64,000 nucleotides of DNA from Actinacidiphila yanglinensis (GCF_900107965.1 NZ_FNVU01000015.1:62001-126000); one strand, 5' to 3'; numbered from the stretch's first letter, positions 28,297-36,999 are shown. Notes: generated by a model from the sequence alone, not told the origin. Numbers and translations: made by a program.

Positions 28297-29568
28297 ATGC
28301 GCCTCAGCCACCCCGTCGACCCCGACTCCGTCGACCTGGACTCCTACGACCTCTCCGACTCCCGCCTGTACGGTGACGGCGACCCGCACGCCGTCTGGCA
28401 CGCCATGCGCGACCGCGAGCCGGTGCGCTGGCAGCCGGTCAACGACACCCTGGGCTTCTGGTCGGTCACCACGTTCGAGGACGCCGACCTGGTCCTCCGC
28501 GACCACACCCGCTTCACCTCCCAACGCGGAACCATGCTCTTCCTGCTCGGCAAGGAAGACCCGGCCCGCGGCCGGCAGATGGCCGCCACCGACCCGCCCC
28601 GGCACAACAGGATGCGCGAGCCCATGCAGCGCGCCCTCACCAGCAAACGGGTGGAGCGCTACCGCGACGCCGTGACGGAGGAGGTCCGCAGGGTCCTCGC
28701 GCCCGCGCTGACCGAGGAGCCCTTCGATTTCGCAGAGGCCATGATGACCCTGCCGATGGCGACCGCCGGAACGATGATGGCGCTCCCCCGCGAGACCTGG
28801 CCACGGCTGACCCGGCTCACCGCGATGTCGATCGCCCCGGACGACCCCGAGTTCCAGGAGCCCGGCGGCCCCAAGGCGACCCTGGAGACCGCCCACCGGG
28901 AGTTGTTCGCCTATTTCCACGACATCTTGCGCGAGCGCCGGGACAACCTCGGCGACGACCTGATCAGCATGCTGCTCGACATGGAGATCGACGGCCGCAG
29001 GCTGGAGACCGGCGCGATCCTGTCCAACTGCTACAGCCTCATCCTGGGCGCCAACGTCACCACGCCCTACGTCCCGACCGGCGCCATGGCCGAGATCATG
29101 GGCACACCGGTGTGGGACGACTGGCGCACCCACCCCGAACTGCTCGGCGGCGGCGTGGACGAGGCACTGCGCTGGGCCTCCCCGGCGAACCACTTCATGC
29201 GCTACGCCCTGCAGGACGTCGAACTGGCGGGGAAGCAGGTCCGGGCCGGCGACGCGGTGGTGGTCTGGCTGGGCTCGGCCAACCGCGACGAGGCCGCCTT
29301 CAAGGCCCCGTTCACCTTCGACATCCGGCGCAAGCCCAACCGCCACATCGCGTTCGGCAGCGGAGCGCACTACTGCGTCGGCCACACCGTGGCCAGGATG
29401 ACGCTGAAGGTGCTGTTCAGCGAGATGTTCGCCACCTTCGAGGAATTCACCCCGGCCGGGGAGATCCAGCACCTGCACTCCAACTTCGTCGCCGGCATCA
29501 AGCACATGCCACTGGTCGCCCGACTCCGCCGGGACGCCGTGGACCGGCTCGCCGTGCCCGCCCACTGA
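28297..29568 (+). CDS. cytochrome P450, probable hydroxylase of PCP-bound amino acid
   Basis: 423 aa, ATG behind GAAGGA. Heme loop FGSGAHYCVG with C360; ExxR is E289-x-x-R292. In the I helix the usual acid before the Thr pair is missing: the stretch is A252-N-V-T-T (Val254 where Asp/Glu is normal). That deviation is seen by eye only and may affect oxygen activation or partner use. No membrane anchor, so a soluble class I bacterial P450 needing external ferredoxin and reductase, which are not in the window. Between A-PCP and a thioesterase, it most likely beta-hydroxylates the residue on that PCP. Confidence 0.92.
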   Translation: MRLSHPVDPDSVDLDSYDLSDSRLYGDGDPHAVWHAMRDREPVRWQPVNDTLGFWSVTTFEDADLVLRDHTRFTSQRGTMLFLLGKEDPARGRQMAATDPPRHNRMREPMQRALTSKRVERYRDAVTEEVRRVLAPALTEEPFDFAEAMMTLPMATAGTMMALPRETWPRLTRLTAMSIAPDDPEFQEPGGPKATLETAHRELFAYFHDILRERRDNLGDDLISMLLDMEIDGRRLETGAILSNCYSLILGANVTTPYVPTGAMAEIMGTPVWDDWRTHPELLGGGVDEALRWASPANHFMRYALQDVELAGKQVRAGDAVVVWLGSANRDEAAFKAPFTFDIRRKPNRHIAFGSGAHYCVGHTVARMTLKVLFSEMFATFEEFTPAGEIQHLHSNFVAGIKHMPLVARLRRDAVDRLAVPAH

Positions 29569-29626
29569 CACCCATCGACTCCCCCGTTCACGCCTCTCCC
29601 CGCCTCTCCCAGGAGGACGCCAGACC

Positions 29627-30376
29627 ATGCCAGTCGACACAGGTACCTCCCGCTGGTTCCTCCGCGAACCCTCACCCGAGAGCGGCATCCGGCTGTTCTG
29701 CCTGCCGTACTCGGGCTGCGGAGCCACCATGTACCGCAAGTGGCCCCGGTTCCTGGGGGACATCGAGGTCTGCCCCGTCCAGTTCCCCGGCCGCGAGAAC
29801 CGCTTCCGCGAGGAGCCGTACGGAACGTACGAGGCACTGGCCGACGACCTGGTCGAGGCCCTGCTCCCCCATCTCGACCGGCCGTTCGCCCTCTTCGGTC
29901 ACTGCGGCTCCGCCCTGCCGGGCTACGAGACCGCGGTACGCCTCGCCGAGCGCGGCTACCCGGCGCCGGACCGCCTGTTCGTGTCCTCCCAGGTGGCACC
30001 GCACACGGGCCCGCAGGGCAGGTTCCTCGAAATGAGCGACGCGGAGCTGGCCGAGGAGGTCCGCACCCTGATCGTCCAGCTCGGCGGCGCCCCGCGCCCC
30101 GACCTGGTCGAGCTGAGCCTGGACATCCTGCGCGCCGATGTCGAGGCCAACAAGCGCTACCACCCCGCCGCGCCGGTCCGGTTGGTGTGCCCCATCACCG
30201 CGCTCGGCTGGAACCAGGACGTCGAGGTCGACCACCGGCTGATGGCGTCCTGGTCCGACTGCGGAGAGACCGAGTTCCGCGTGCTCGACGGAGCCCACTA
30301 CCGCTTCATGGACGCGCCGGACGAGCTGCTGGACGTCTTCGCCCGTGACCTGGGGCGCCCGGTCAACGCCTACTGA
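29627..30376 (+). CDS. thioesterase with Cys nucleophile (type II TE family)
   Basis: 249 aa, ATG behind GGAGG. Alpha/beta hydrolase of the type II TE family (LFCLPYSGCGATMYRKW, VQFPGRENRF). The nucleophile elbow reads FGHCGSA with C93 where GHSMG is expected, so the nucleophile is Cys. His is present in DGAHYRFMD. In A-PCP/P450 cassettes the TE releases the hydroxylated amino acid (NikP2-like). With Cys it may transfer the acyl group to another carrier rather than hydrolyse it, but that is inference. Downstream is the penicillin-acylase gene (52 bp gap). Confidence 0.88.
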   Translation: MPVDTGTSRWFLREPSPESGIRLFCLPYSGCGATMYRKWPRFLGDIEVCPVQFPGRENRFREEPYGTYEALADDLVEALLPHLDRPFALFGHCGSALPGYETAVRLAERGYPAPDRLFVSSQVAPHTGPQGRFLEMSDAELAEEVRTLIVQLGGAPRPDLVELSLDILRADVEANKRYHPAAPVRLVCPITALGWNQDVEVDHRLMASWSDCGETEFRVLDGAHYRFMDAPDELLDVFARDLGRPVNAY

Positions 30377-30428
30377 CGGCGACCGACGCCTGTCGGTCCA
30401 CCCGATCTCGACCCATGACGGGAGCACC

Positions 30429-33002
30429 ATGGCTGCCAGACTGCGCCGCGTCGCCGCATGTCTCACCGCGACGCTCAGCGCCACCCTGCTGATGTTCGTC
30501 CTGGGCGTCGGCATCGGACCGGTGCCGGCCCTGGGACGGGCCCTCGCTCCCGGCGGGGGCGTCTGGCCGTCGGCCGCCGGCGCCCGGCTCCCCCACTCCC
30601 AGGCTCTCCGGATACCCGGCCTGACCGGCACGGCGGAGGTCTCCTTCACGTCGTCCGGCATGGCCTCCGTACAGGCGTCCAACGACCACGACCTCTTCCT
30701 CGCCCAGGGGTACGTCACGGCCCGCAACAGGCTCACCCAGATGGATCTGGAGCGCCGTCTGGGCGAGGGCCGGCTGGCCCAGCTCCAGGGGTCCTCCGCG
30801 GTGGCCTCGGACACCTTCGAACTGCGCCTCGGGTTGGAGCGCACCGCCCGGGCCGAGTGGGCCGCGACAGCCCCCGGTAGCCCGGCCGGCCAGGCACTCA
30901 CCGCCTACGCGCAGGGGGTGAACGACCGGCTCGCCGAGTTGCACAGCACCCACGAGTGGCCGGCGATCTACGGTCTGACCGGGGTTCACCCGGCCCGCTG
31001 GACCCCCGTGGACAGCATGGTGGTGCAGGAGGTCCTGACCCAGCAGCTCGACTTCACCACCGCGCCTCTCGACTACAGCATCCTGCAGAAGTCGCTCGGC
31101 GCGGCGGACACCGCGCGGTGGTTCCCCGTCCAACCCGCCAACGCCCAGCAGCCCTACGACCCGGGCCCGTACCACTACCTGGGCACGGATCCGTTGGCCG
31201 CGGCCAACGCCAACGCCGCCGCGGTGCCGGCGACCTCGTCGGCCGCTCCGACGACCGCCGCAGCCACCACCTCGACCACCACCGCCGATGCCGCCGCGGC
31301 CGCGGTCTCGATCCTGTCCGGCACCGCGAGCCTGCCCGACGATCTCCGGCACATCCATCCGGACAGCAACGCCTGGGCGGTGAACGGCTCCGCCCTGCGG
31401 GGCGGCGTGTCGCTGCTCGCCGGCGATCCGCACCTGCAGCTGTCGCTCCCCTCCTACTGGTACGAGGTCTCCCTGCGCTCCCCGGGGTTCGACGTCACCG
31501 GTGCCAGTCTCCCCGGCATGCCCGCCATCCTGCTGGGTCACAATGCGCACATCTCCTGGTCCCTGACGGACGTGCAGAACCAGTCCACGCTGTTCTACAA
31601 GGAGAGGACCAGCTCCTCGCACCCTGACGAGTACTTCTGGCGGGGCGCTTGGCGTCCCCTGCAGAAGGTCCACTACACCATCCCGGTGCGCGGAGCCTCC
31701 TCGGTGCCGCTGACCGTCAACCTCACCGTGCACGGCCCGATCATGACCGAGAAGGGCCAGACGACCTCGGTCGACTGGATGGGAGACATCCCCTCGGCGG
31801 ATCTCAGTGCCCTGCTGTCCGTGAACACCGCGAGCGACTGGGGCGGCTTCACCAAGGCGCTGCGCGAGTGGCGCGCACCCACCCAGAACTTCGTCTACGC
31901 GGATGACCAGGGCCACATCGGCATCATCGCTCCCGGCTACTACCCGCTCGTCCGCTCCGGCAAGCCGTGGCTCCCGCTGTCCGGGACCGGCGAGTCCGAC
32001 ATCTCCGGCACCATCCCCTTCGCCGCCGTCCCGAAGACCTACGACCCGCCCGGCCATGTGGTGGCGACGGCCAACCAGCGCCCGGTCGGCGCGAACTACC
32101 CGTACTACATCGGCACCTCGCAGGGATTCGACCCCGGCTACCGTGCCGACGAGATCTACGGCTCCCTCGACGGTACGACGCAGGACGGCAGTTCCGGCTC
32201 CGCGGCGCTCCAGAGCAGCGTCACCGACAGCCTCGCCCGCTCGATCGTGCCGCGACTGCTCAGCGCACTCGACGGGACGTCCCTCGACGCCCGGTCCCGG
32301 TCCGTCCGGACCATGCTGGCCGGCTGGAACGGGTCCATGGACGCCTCGTCCCCGGCGGCGAGCGTGTGGTGGACCTTCTGGGGCACGTACCTGAGCACCG
32401 TCTTCCAGCCCTGGTGGGACGAGGCGAAGGTCCCGGTGAGCCTGGACCCCTGGAACCTCGATCTCGGCCACGCCCCCGGCCCGCTGGTGGAGGATCTCGA
32501 GCAGTGGACCCTGCACGACCCGACCAACGCCGCCTTCGCATCGCCGGGTTCGACCACTCCCAACGCCCCCGCGGCCATGCGCGCGGCCTTCACCAAGACC
32601 GTCGACTCGCTCACCAAGCAGCTGGGGAACGATCCGGCCGACTGGACCTGGGGGCGGCTGCACCAGCGGAAGATCCCCTCCCTGACCGGGGCTGCGGCAC
32701 TCGGCTACGGCCCGTTCCCGGCCGGAGGCGACCCGTGGACCCCCAACGCCGCCGACGACGGCATGGTCTCCGACTTCGGGCCCAGCTGGCGTATGACGGT
32801 CACCTGGACCGGTCCCGGACAGTCCACCGCCAAGGCCATCTACCCGGGCGGGCAGAGCGAGGATCCCGCATCGCCCTGGTACCAGAACCTCATCCCGCTG
32901 TGGTGGGACGGACGGTACCTGCCGCTGCGCACCGCCGCCGAGCAGTCCCGCGACGGCACATCATCCGGCGACGTCCGCTGGACCCTCCGACCGGAACGGT
33001 GA
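30429..33002 (+). CDS. secreted penicillin-acylase-like Ntn hydrolase (probable lipid-removing deacylase)
   Basis: 857 aa from ATG 30429 (GGAG upstream). The first 35 residues form a Sec-type signal peptide (RLRRVAACLTATLSATLLMFVLG). Penicillin amidase family: the autoproteolytic nucleophile is S313 in DSNAWAVNG, preceded by the alpha chain and spacer; LLGHNAHISWSLT and VHGPIM fit the beta chain. An unusual run of Ala, Thr and Ser (about residues 262-300) lies in the spacer just before S313. The family precursor is cut into alpha and beta chains after secretion. With a FAAL starter in the same operon it likely removes the fatty acid outside the cell, as PvdQ and the telomycin deacylase do. 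It could instead be a general amide hydrolase or resistance factor. Confidence 0.88.
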   Translation: MAARLRRVAACLTATLSATLLMFVLGVGIGPVPALGRALAPGGGVWPSAAGARLPHSQALRIPGLTGTAEVSFTSSGMASVQASNDHDLFLAQGYVTARNRLTQMDLERRLGEGRLAQLQGSSAVASDTFELRLGLERTARAEWAATAPGSPAGQALTAYAQGVNDRLAELHSTHEWPAIYGLTGVHPARWTPVDSMVVQEVLTQQLDFTTAPLDYSILQKSLGAADTARWFPVQPANAQQPYDPGPYHYLGTDPLAAANANAAAVPATSSAAPTTAAATTSTTTADAAAAAVSILSGTASLPDDLRHIHPDSNAWAVNGSALRGGVSLLAGDPHLQLSLPSYWYEVSLRSPGFDVTGASLPGMPAILLGHNAHISWSLTDVQNQSTLFYKERTSSSHPDEYFWRGAWRPLQKVHYTIPVRGASSVPLTVNLTVHGPIMTEKGQTTSVDWMGDIPSADLSALLSVNTASDWGGFTKALREWRAPTQNFVYADDQGHIGIIAPGYYPLVRSGKPWLPLSGTGESDISGTIPFAAVPKTYDPPGHVVATANQRPVGANYPYYIGTSQGFDPGYRADEIYGSLDGTTQDGSSGSAALQSSVTDSLARSIVPRLLSALDGTSLDARSRSVRTMLAGWNGSMDASSPAASVWWTFWGTYLSTVFQPWWDEAKVPVSLDPWNLDLGHAPGPLVEDLEQWTLHDPTNAAFASPGSTTPNAPAAMRAAFTKTVDSLTKQLGNDPADWTWGRLHQRKIPSLTGAAALGYGPFPAGGDPWTPNAADDGMVSDFGPSWRMTVTWTGPGQSTAKAIYPGGQSEDPASPWYQNLIPLWWDGRYLPLRTAAEQSRDGTSSGDVRWTLRPER

Positions 33003-33008
33003 ACCGTG

Positions 33009-33524
33009 ATGACATCCCTTGAGCTCTCGACCGCGGCCGAGACCGCCCGGCCGGCCCCGCCGACGCCGTTCACCCGCCTGCGCGGTCGGCTGCCCGCCCC
33101 GGTGGCGACGGCTGCCGTCCTGGGCGCCGCGGCCACCGCCCTCGGTACGGCCGCGGGCCTGTGGTTCCTGCCGTTCGCCTTCGGGCTGGCCGTCGGCGTC
33201 TGGGGCCGCCGCAGGAGCACGGCGCCGATGCTCGCGACGGCCGGCCTCGCATCCGGCGCCGGGTGGGCGCTGCCGCTGCTGTGGAGCGCCTTGCACGGTG
33301 GCTCGGTCTCCTCGACGGCGCGCATCGTCGCGGCACTCGCCGGCCTGCCCCCGTCGCCCGCCCTGGTTCTGCTGGCCACACTGCTGGTCGCCGCTCTCCA
33401 GGCGATCTCGGCGGCGGGACTTGCCCGCACAGTGTGTCACCTGTCCGCCGCACCCGCCCGGACCGAAGATGTACCGCCCGAGGACGTAGACATGGGCGAG
33501 GACTCCACGCGGCGGAGCAGCTGA
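33009..33524 (+). CDS. small integral membrane protein
   Basis: 171 aa from ATG 33009 (GTG 33006 also in frame), 6 nt after the acylase stop. It has about four hydrophobic segments (AVLGAAATALGTAAGLWFLPFAFGLAVGVWG; ATAGLASGAGWALPLL; then two more) and a polar acidic C-terminus. Not recognised; not a known transporter or enzyme. As last gene of the left operon it could help exporting or immunity, but nothing in the sequence says so. Similar small membrane proteins occur with many actinobacterial clusters. Confidence 0.65.
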   Translation: MTSLELSTAAETARPAPPTPFTRLRGRLPAPVATAAVLGAAATALGTAAGLWFLPFAFGLAVGVWGRRRSTAPMLATAGLASGAGWALPLLWSALHGGSVSSTARIVAALAGLPPSPALVLLATLLVAALQAISAAGLARTVCHLSAAPARTEDVPPEDVDMGEDSTRRSS

Positions 33525-33536
33525 GCTGTCGCCGAC

Positions 33537-33566
33537 CGTGGTCATCCGGCACGTGGTCATCCGGCA
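33537..33566. repeat. perfect tandem 15-bp repeat
   Basis: CGTGGTCATCCGGCA occurs twice back to back (33537-33551 and 33552-33566) in the spacer between the convergent left operon and the LAL regulator gene. No function is evident; it may be replication slippage. Confidence 0.8.
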
Positions 33567-33640
33567 AGGAGCGTGGCCGCCTGTCCCGGCGCGCCCTTCA
33601 CGCCGGGAGCTCGGTGCACCTGACGGACCGGCGAGAACAG

Positions 33641-33691
33641 CCTGCCGCCGGCGCGAACCCGCCCATTGAGCGGGCCCGCGTCGGCGGCAGG
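33641..33691. terminator. bidirectional terminator between convergent genes
   Basis: CCTGCCGCCG (33641-33650) pairs perfectly with CGGCGGCAGG (33682-33691), and within the loop further complementary stretches (GCGCG, CCCGC with GCGGG, CGCG) extend the stem. Strong, symmetric and without a T-run, it lies between the plus-strand membrane-protein stop and the minus-strand regulator stop, so it can end both transcripts. Confidence 0.75.
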
Positions 33692-33739
33692 CAACCCGTG
33701 AAAGCATCCGGTGTTCGCCCCGGACCGCGAACGACGGTT

Positions 33740-35899
33740 TCAGCCCGCGACGGGCAGCCCGCCCCCGGCCCGGCCGACCAGGTGGGCCACCTGGACCCGC
33801 GAGGTGACCTCGAGCTTCTTGAAGACCCGGGCGAGGTAGGTCTCCACCGTCTTCGGGCTGATGACCAGGCGGGTGGCGATCTGCTGGTTCGTCATTCCCT
33901 CACTGACCAGCCGTGCTATGCCCTGCTCCCGCTTGCTGAGCAGGCCCAGGGCGGACACGGTGGACCGTTCGGGCGCCGCGGTCCCCGACTCGGCGCGTCC
34001 CGGCGGCAGTTGCTCAGGGCCCCGGCCCTGTGCCCGGGCGAGTCCCGACCGCATCCGGTTGCCGAGCTGCGCCTGCTGGTACCGGACCGCGAGTTCGAGG
34101 CCGCGGCCGAAGTGGCGTACCGAGAGGTCGAGGTCCTGGAGCCGCAACTCGGCCTCGGCCAGCCAGTACAGTGCTTCGAGCCGGCCCGCCGCCGCGGCGT
34201 CGTCGAGTGCGTCGACCAGTACCGCGGCGTCCAGCGCGTAGGCCGCGGCGTCGGTGCGGTCGTCCCGGTCCAGTGCCAGCAGGGCCAGCAGGGCCTGGGC
34301 GTGCGCCCGTACCGGACGTTCCCCGTCCGTTCCGAGCCGCAGCAGCTCCGCCTGGTCCTGCGCATGGGACGTGCCCAGCTCGTAGGCCAGGGTCACCCGC
34401 TCCAGGTGAAGACCCGCTCCGGCCCGGCCCGCCGGCCGGGCGCTGAGCAACAGCCGCCGCGCCGCGCTGTGGTCGCCCCCGAACCGCAGCGCGCGAGCAC
34501 ACCACTGCGTCGCTTCGCCCCGCAGGCCGGCGTCGAGCCGAGGGTCCGCGCCGGCTGCCTCGTGGGCTTGCAGGCAGGGTCCGACCCGGCCGGAGGCGGC
34601 CAGTGCGATCGCGAGCAGAGCCGGCAGTTCTGGCGGAGTACGGTGCGCCAGCAGGCGGTCGGCCGTACGCAGCCAACGGACGGCCTGATCCGGTGCCAGC
34701 GGGACCGCTTCCCTGGCGGCCGTCAACAGCTGGGCCGCCGCCGCCGTGTCACCGATGGCCGCGGCGTGCTCCAGGTGGTGGGCGCAGCGGGTGGCTGACA
34801 TCCCGCGGCCGTACAGTGCGGTGGCGGCCCGGCTGTGGGCCGCGCAGCGCCAGCCCGCACCGGACGCGTGGTAGAAACCGGCGCGGACGGCGAGGTCACG
34901 GAACCTGAAACCACGCCAGACACCCTCCGACCGCAGCAGGTCCGCGGCCAGCAGCTCGTCGAGGCCGGCGAGCACACGCGGTTCGGCGAGATGCGCGACC
35001 GCGGCCACCACGTCGGGCTCGAAGGGGTCCCCGGCAACCGCCGCGGCCTCGGCGACCAGCCGCGCGAGCGGGGTCAGCCGGTTCTGTCCGACCGCGAGAG
35101 CTCCCGGGACGACCGGCGGCACGCCGATCCGCAGCTCGTCCATGCCATAGCCGCGGCCGGAAGCGGTCGATCCGGCCTGGAGGAAGGCCCGCAGCACTCC
35201 CGGGTTGCCGGCGCTCGCTTCCCGCAGCACGGCCTGCCGCGCGGGCGCGGTGCCGGGTGGGATGAGCGAGTCCACCTCCTGGGCGCCCAGGGGGCGTGGC
35301 GCCACCAGCCACACCGGTAACGCGCCATGGCTCCCGTATCCCTGCCAGGGTAGGTCCGGGCCCTGCCGCGGGCGGTACGCCGCCGCGATGACCACCCTCC
35401 GGTGCGGAGGATGGTGCAGCAGGTACTCCAGGATCTCCAAGGAGGCCGCATCGGCCTGGTGAACGTCGTCGAGCAGGATCAGCAGGGGCGAGGCGGCGGC
35501 TGCACACTGCAGCAAGGAGCTGATCGCGCGGCCGACCGGGTAGCCCTCGGTCGGCGGTCCGGCCGGAGCCGCCCCACGGCCCAGCACGGGGAGCACCACA
35601 GCCACCGACTCCGCGTCCTGGGGGGCGAGCCCGGCGGCCGCTCCCTCGGGCAGGCCGTCCAGTGCATCGGCCAGCAGCCCGTACGGTACGGCGACGGCGC
35701 GGGCCCTTCCGGAGACCACCTGCCAGCCGGCGCCCGCGAAACGTCGGCGCACCGCGGTCAGCAGATGGGTCTTTCCGATCCCCGGGTCACCGACCAGGGC
35801 GACGAACTGGGGCCCGTGCTCCGAGGCCCTGGCCACCGTCTCGAAGAGTCGCAGCTCTCGTGCGCGGCCGACCGGAGCCACGGATACACGTCCCGCCAC
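33740..35899 (-). CDS. LAL-type LuxR-family transcriptional regulator
   Basis: 719 aa from GTG 35899, with GAGAAAGG upstream; the frame runs further but overlaps the MbtH gene in the wrong frame. Large ATP-binding LuxR regulator: Walker A GDPGIGKTH near residues 36-45, Walker B LLILLDDVHQAD near 135-146, a long helical middle region, and a C-terminal LuxR helix-turn-helix (SKREQGIARLVSEGMTNQQIA, SPKTVETYLARVFKKL). LAL regulators activate neighbouring biosynthetic operons, so it is a likely pathway activator. It sits 38 bp after the MbtH stop on the same strand and probably shares its transcript. The ligand is unknown. Confidence 0.9.
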   Translation of the reverse strand: MAGRVSVAPVGRARELRLFETVARASEHGPQFVALVGDPGIGKTHLLTAVRRRFAGAGWQVVSGRARAVAVPYGLLADALDGLPEGAAAGLAPQDAESVAVVLPVLGRGAAPAGPPTEGYPVGRAISSLLQCAAAASPLLILLDDVHQADAASLEILEYLLHHPPHRRVVIAAAYRPRQGPDLPWQGYGSHGALPVWLVAPRPLGAQEVDSLIPPGTAPARQAVLREASAGNPGVLRAFLQAGSTASGRGYGMDELRIGVPPVVPGALAVGQNRLTPLARLVAEAAAVAGDPFEPDVVAAVAHLAEPRVLAGLDELLAADLLRSEGVWRGFRFRDLAVRAGFYHASGAGWRCAAHSRAATALYGRGMSATRCAHHLEHAAAIGDTAAAAQLLTAAREAVPLAPDQAVRWLRTADRLLAHRTPPELPALLAIALAASGRVGPCLQAHEAAGADPRLDAGLRGEATQWCARALRFGGDHSAARRLLLSARPAGRAGAGLHLERVTLAYELGTSHAQDQAELLRLGTDGERPVRAHAQALLALLALDRDDRTDAAAYALDAAVLVDALDDAAAAGRLEALYWLAEAELRLQDLDLSVRHFGRGLELAVRYQQAQLGNRMRSGLARAQGRGPEQLPPGRAESGTAAPERSTVSALGLLSKREQGIARLVSEGMTNQQIATRLVISPKTVETYLARVFKKLEVTSRVQVAHLVGRAGGGLPVAG

Positions 35900-35937
35900 T
35901 GTCGTTGCCTTTCTCAGTCGTGCGCGGACGGGCTGTC

Positions 35938-36156
35938 TCAGCGTTGCCGTGCTTCCATGTCCCGGCGGACACTCAACGGGCGCATGTCCGTCCAGTGCGC
36001 GTCGATGTAGGCCAGGCACTCGTCCTTGAACCCCTGGAAGCCGGCGTTCGTCCAGCCCAGCGGCAGCGGCATGTCGTTGCGCCAGATCGAGTACTGCTCC
36101 TCGTCGTTGACGACGACGTCGAAGACGGCATCGTCGAACTCTTCGGTCTCCTGCAT
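35938..36156 (-). CDS. MbtH-like protein
   Basis: 72 aa, ATG 36156 behind GGAGG. All family hallmarks present: NDEEQYSIWRNDMPLPLGW and the C-terminal WTDMRPLSVRRD. MbtH proteins bind A domains and are often required for folding and activity, so it should serve the NRPSs on both sides. It is in the same direction as the LAL regulator and upstream of it. A second complete-looking MbtH starts at 63753 and a MbtH-like tail is fused to the NRPS at 40720-45900, giving three in this window. Confidence 0.95.
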   Translation of the reverse strand: MQETEEFDDAVFDVVVNDEEQYSIWRNDMPLPLGWTNAGFQGFKDECLAYIDAHWTDMRPLSVRRDMEARQR

Positions 36157-36229
36157 GATCGGCCTCCATGGCTCGGTGTGGGGTAAAGTGAATGGGGCAT
36201 GGCAGATGGACCGTCCTATGAGGGAAGCC

Positions 36230-36607
36230 ATGACTTCAGCGACCGTCCAACGGCTTCGTCTACTGCCGACGGAATTCGTGGTCGAGCACCTGCCGGGTGC
36301 GCGCAGCGCTCCCGATGACCGGTGGTTCGCGCTGATTCGGGCCCCCGAGGGCCTGACGGTCATTCGCGAGCACACCGCCGAAGGCACCGGCGATGAGCTG
36401 TGGACCGGGTTCTACGGTGACAGCGCTCACGCCCTGGACCTTCCGGGCATGTTGGTCGCGCTGGTCGGGCCGCTGGCCGCGGCAGCGGTACCGGTGTTCG
36501 TCGCCTCCACTTACCACGCGGATGTGGTGCTGGTGCCCTCGCCGCGGAAGGAGGAGGCGATCAGCGTGCTGCAGCGGGCCGGTCACGAGGTGGGCGGCCC
36601 GGTCTGA
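36230..36607 (+). CDS. ACT-domain (CASTOR/ACT_7-like) protein
   Basis: 125 aa from ATG 36230 (AGGGA upstream; ATG 36218 would add four residues). Two ACT-like halves: ALIRAPEGLTVIREH and later VPVFVASTYHADVVLVP, as in small bacterial proteins with a CASTOR-type ACT domain. Such proteins are thought to sense amino acids, but the ligand cannot be read here. It is transcribed divergently from MbtH across a 73-bp spacer that must hold two promoters. No boxes could be called with confidence. It converges on the small peptide gene at 36647. Confidence 0.75.
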   Translation: MTSATVQRLRLLPTEFVVEHLPGARSAPDDRWFALIRAPEGLTVIREHTAEGTGDELWTGFYGDSAHALDLPGMLVALVGPLAAAAVPVFVASTYHADVVLVPSPRKEEAISVLQRAGHEVGGPV

Positions 36608-36646
36608 GTCCTGCCCGAGCCGCGGGGCCCTTACCGCTCGCGACGG

Positions 36647-36817
36647 TCAGCCCCATCCCAGGGTGTCACCGCTCGGCGAGGCGAGGGGCGCCGTCGCGCT
36701 CTGCTGCGAACCACGGCCTCCAGCAGCGGTGTTCGGTCCGTGTCCGGACACCACTGCCAGCGAGCCGAGCAGTACCAGGGCCAGTGCGGCGAATATCGAC
36801 ACGGTCAAGATCTTCAT
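36647..36817 (-). CDS. small secreted or membrane-anchored peptide, 56 aa
   Basis: Translation starts MKILTVSIFAALALVLLGSL: short basic start, a hydrophobic stretch, then SGHGPNTAAGG. The tail is Ser/Ala/Gly-rich and ends DTLGWG. GGAAGG lies about 10 nt upstream of the ATG. This is a signal-peptide or single-membrane-segment protein whose exported part is about 30 residues. It is followed on the + strand by the convergent ACT gene. The protein encoded just upstream (37000-37308) may be its partner. A signalling or membrane role is possible; no known family is claimed. Confidence 0.6.
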   Translation of the reverse strand: MKILTVSIFAALALVLLGSLAVVSGHGPNTAAGGRGSQQSATAPLASPSGDTLGWG

Positions 36818-36999
36818 GTGTGAGCGACCTTCCAGCGAGAGGGAATGGGCTGCCCCAGGGCACCGGCTTCCTACGACCGTTCCAGCCGCGCCCTGTCAGG
36901 TCTTGAGCATTCCTGACCTCAGGTCCGACTGTCACGCGAGGCTCCTGGCATCAAGTGCGATGGCACCAAGCGGCAATTCCGGAAGCGGGCCGTCCGCGG

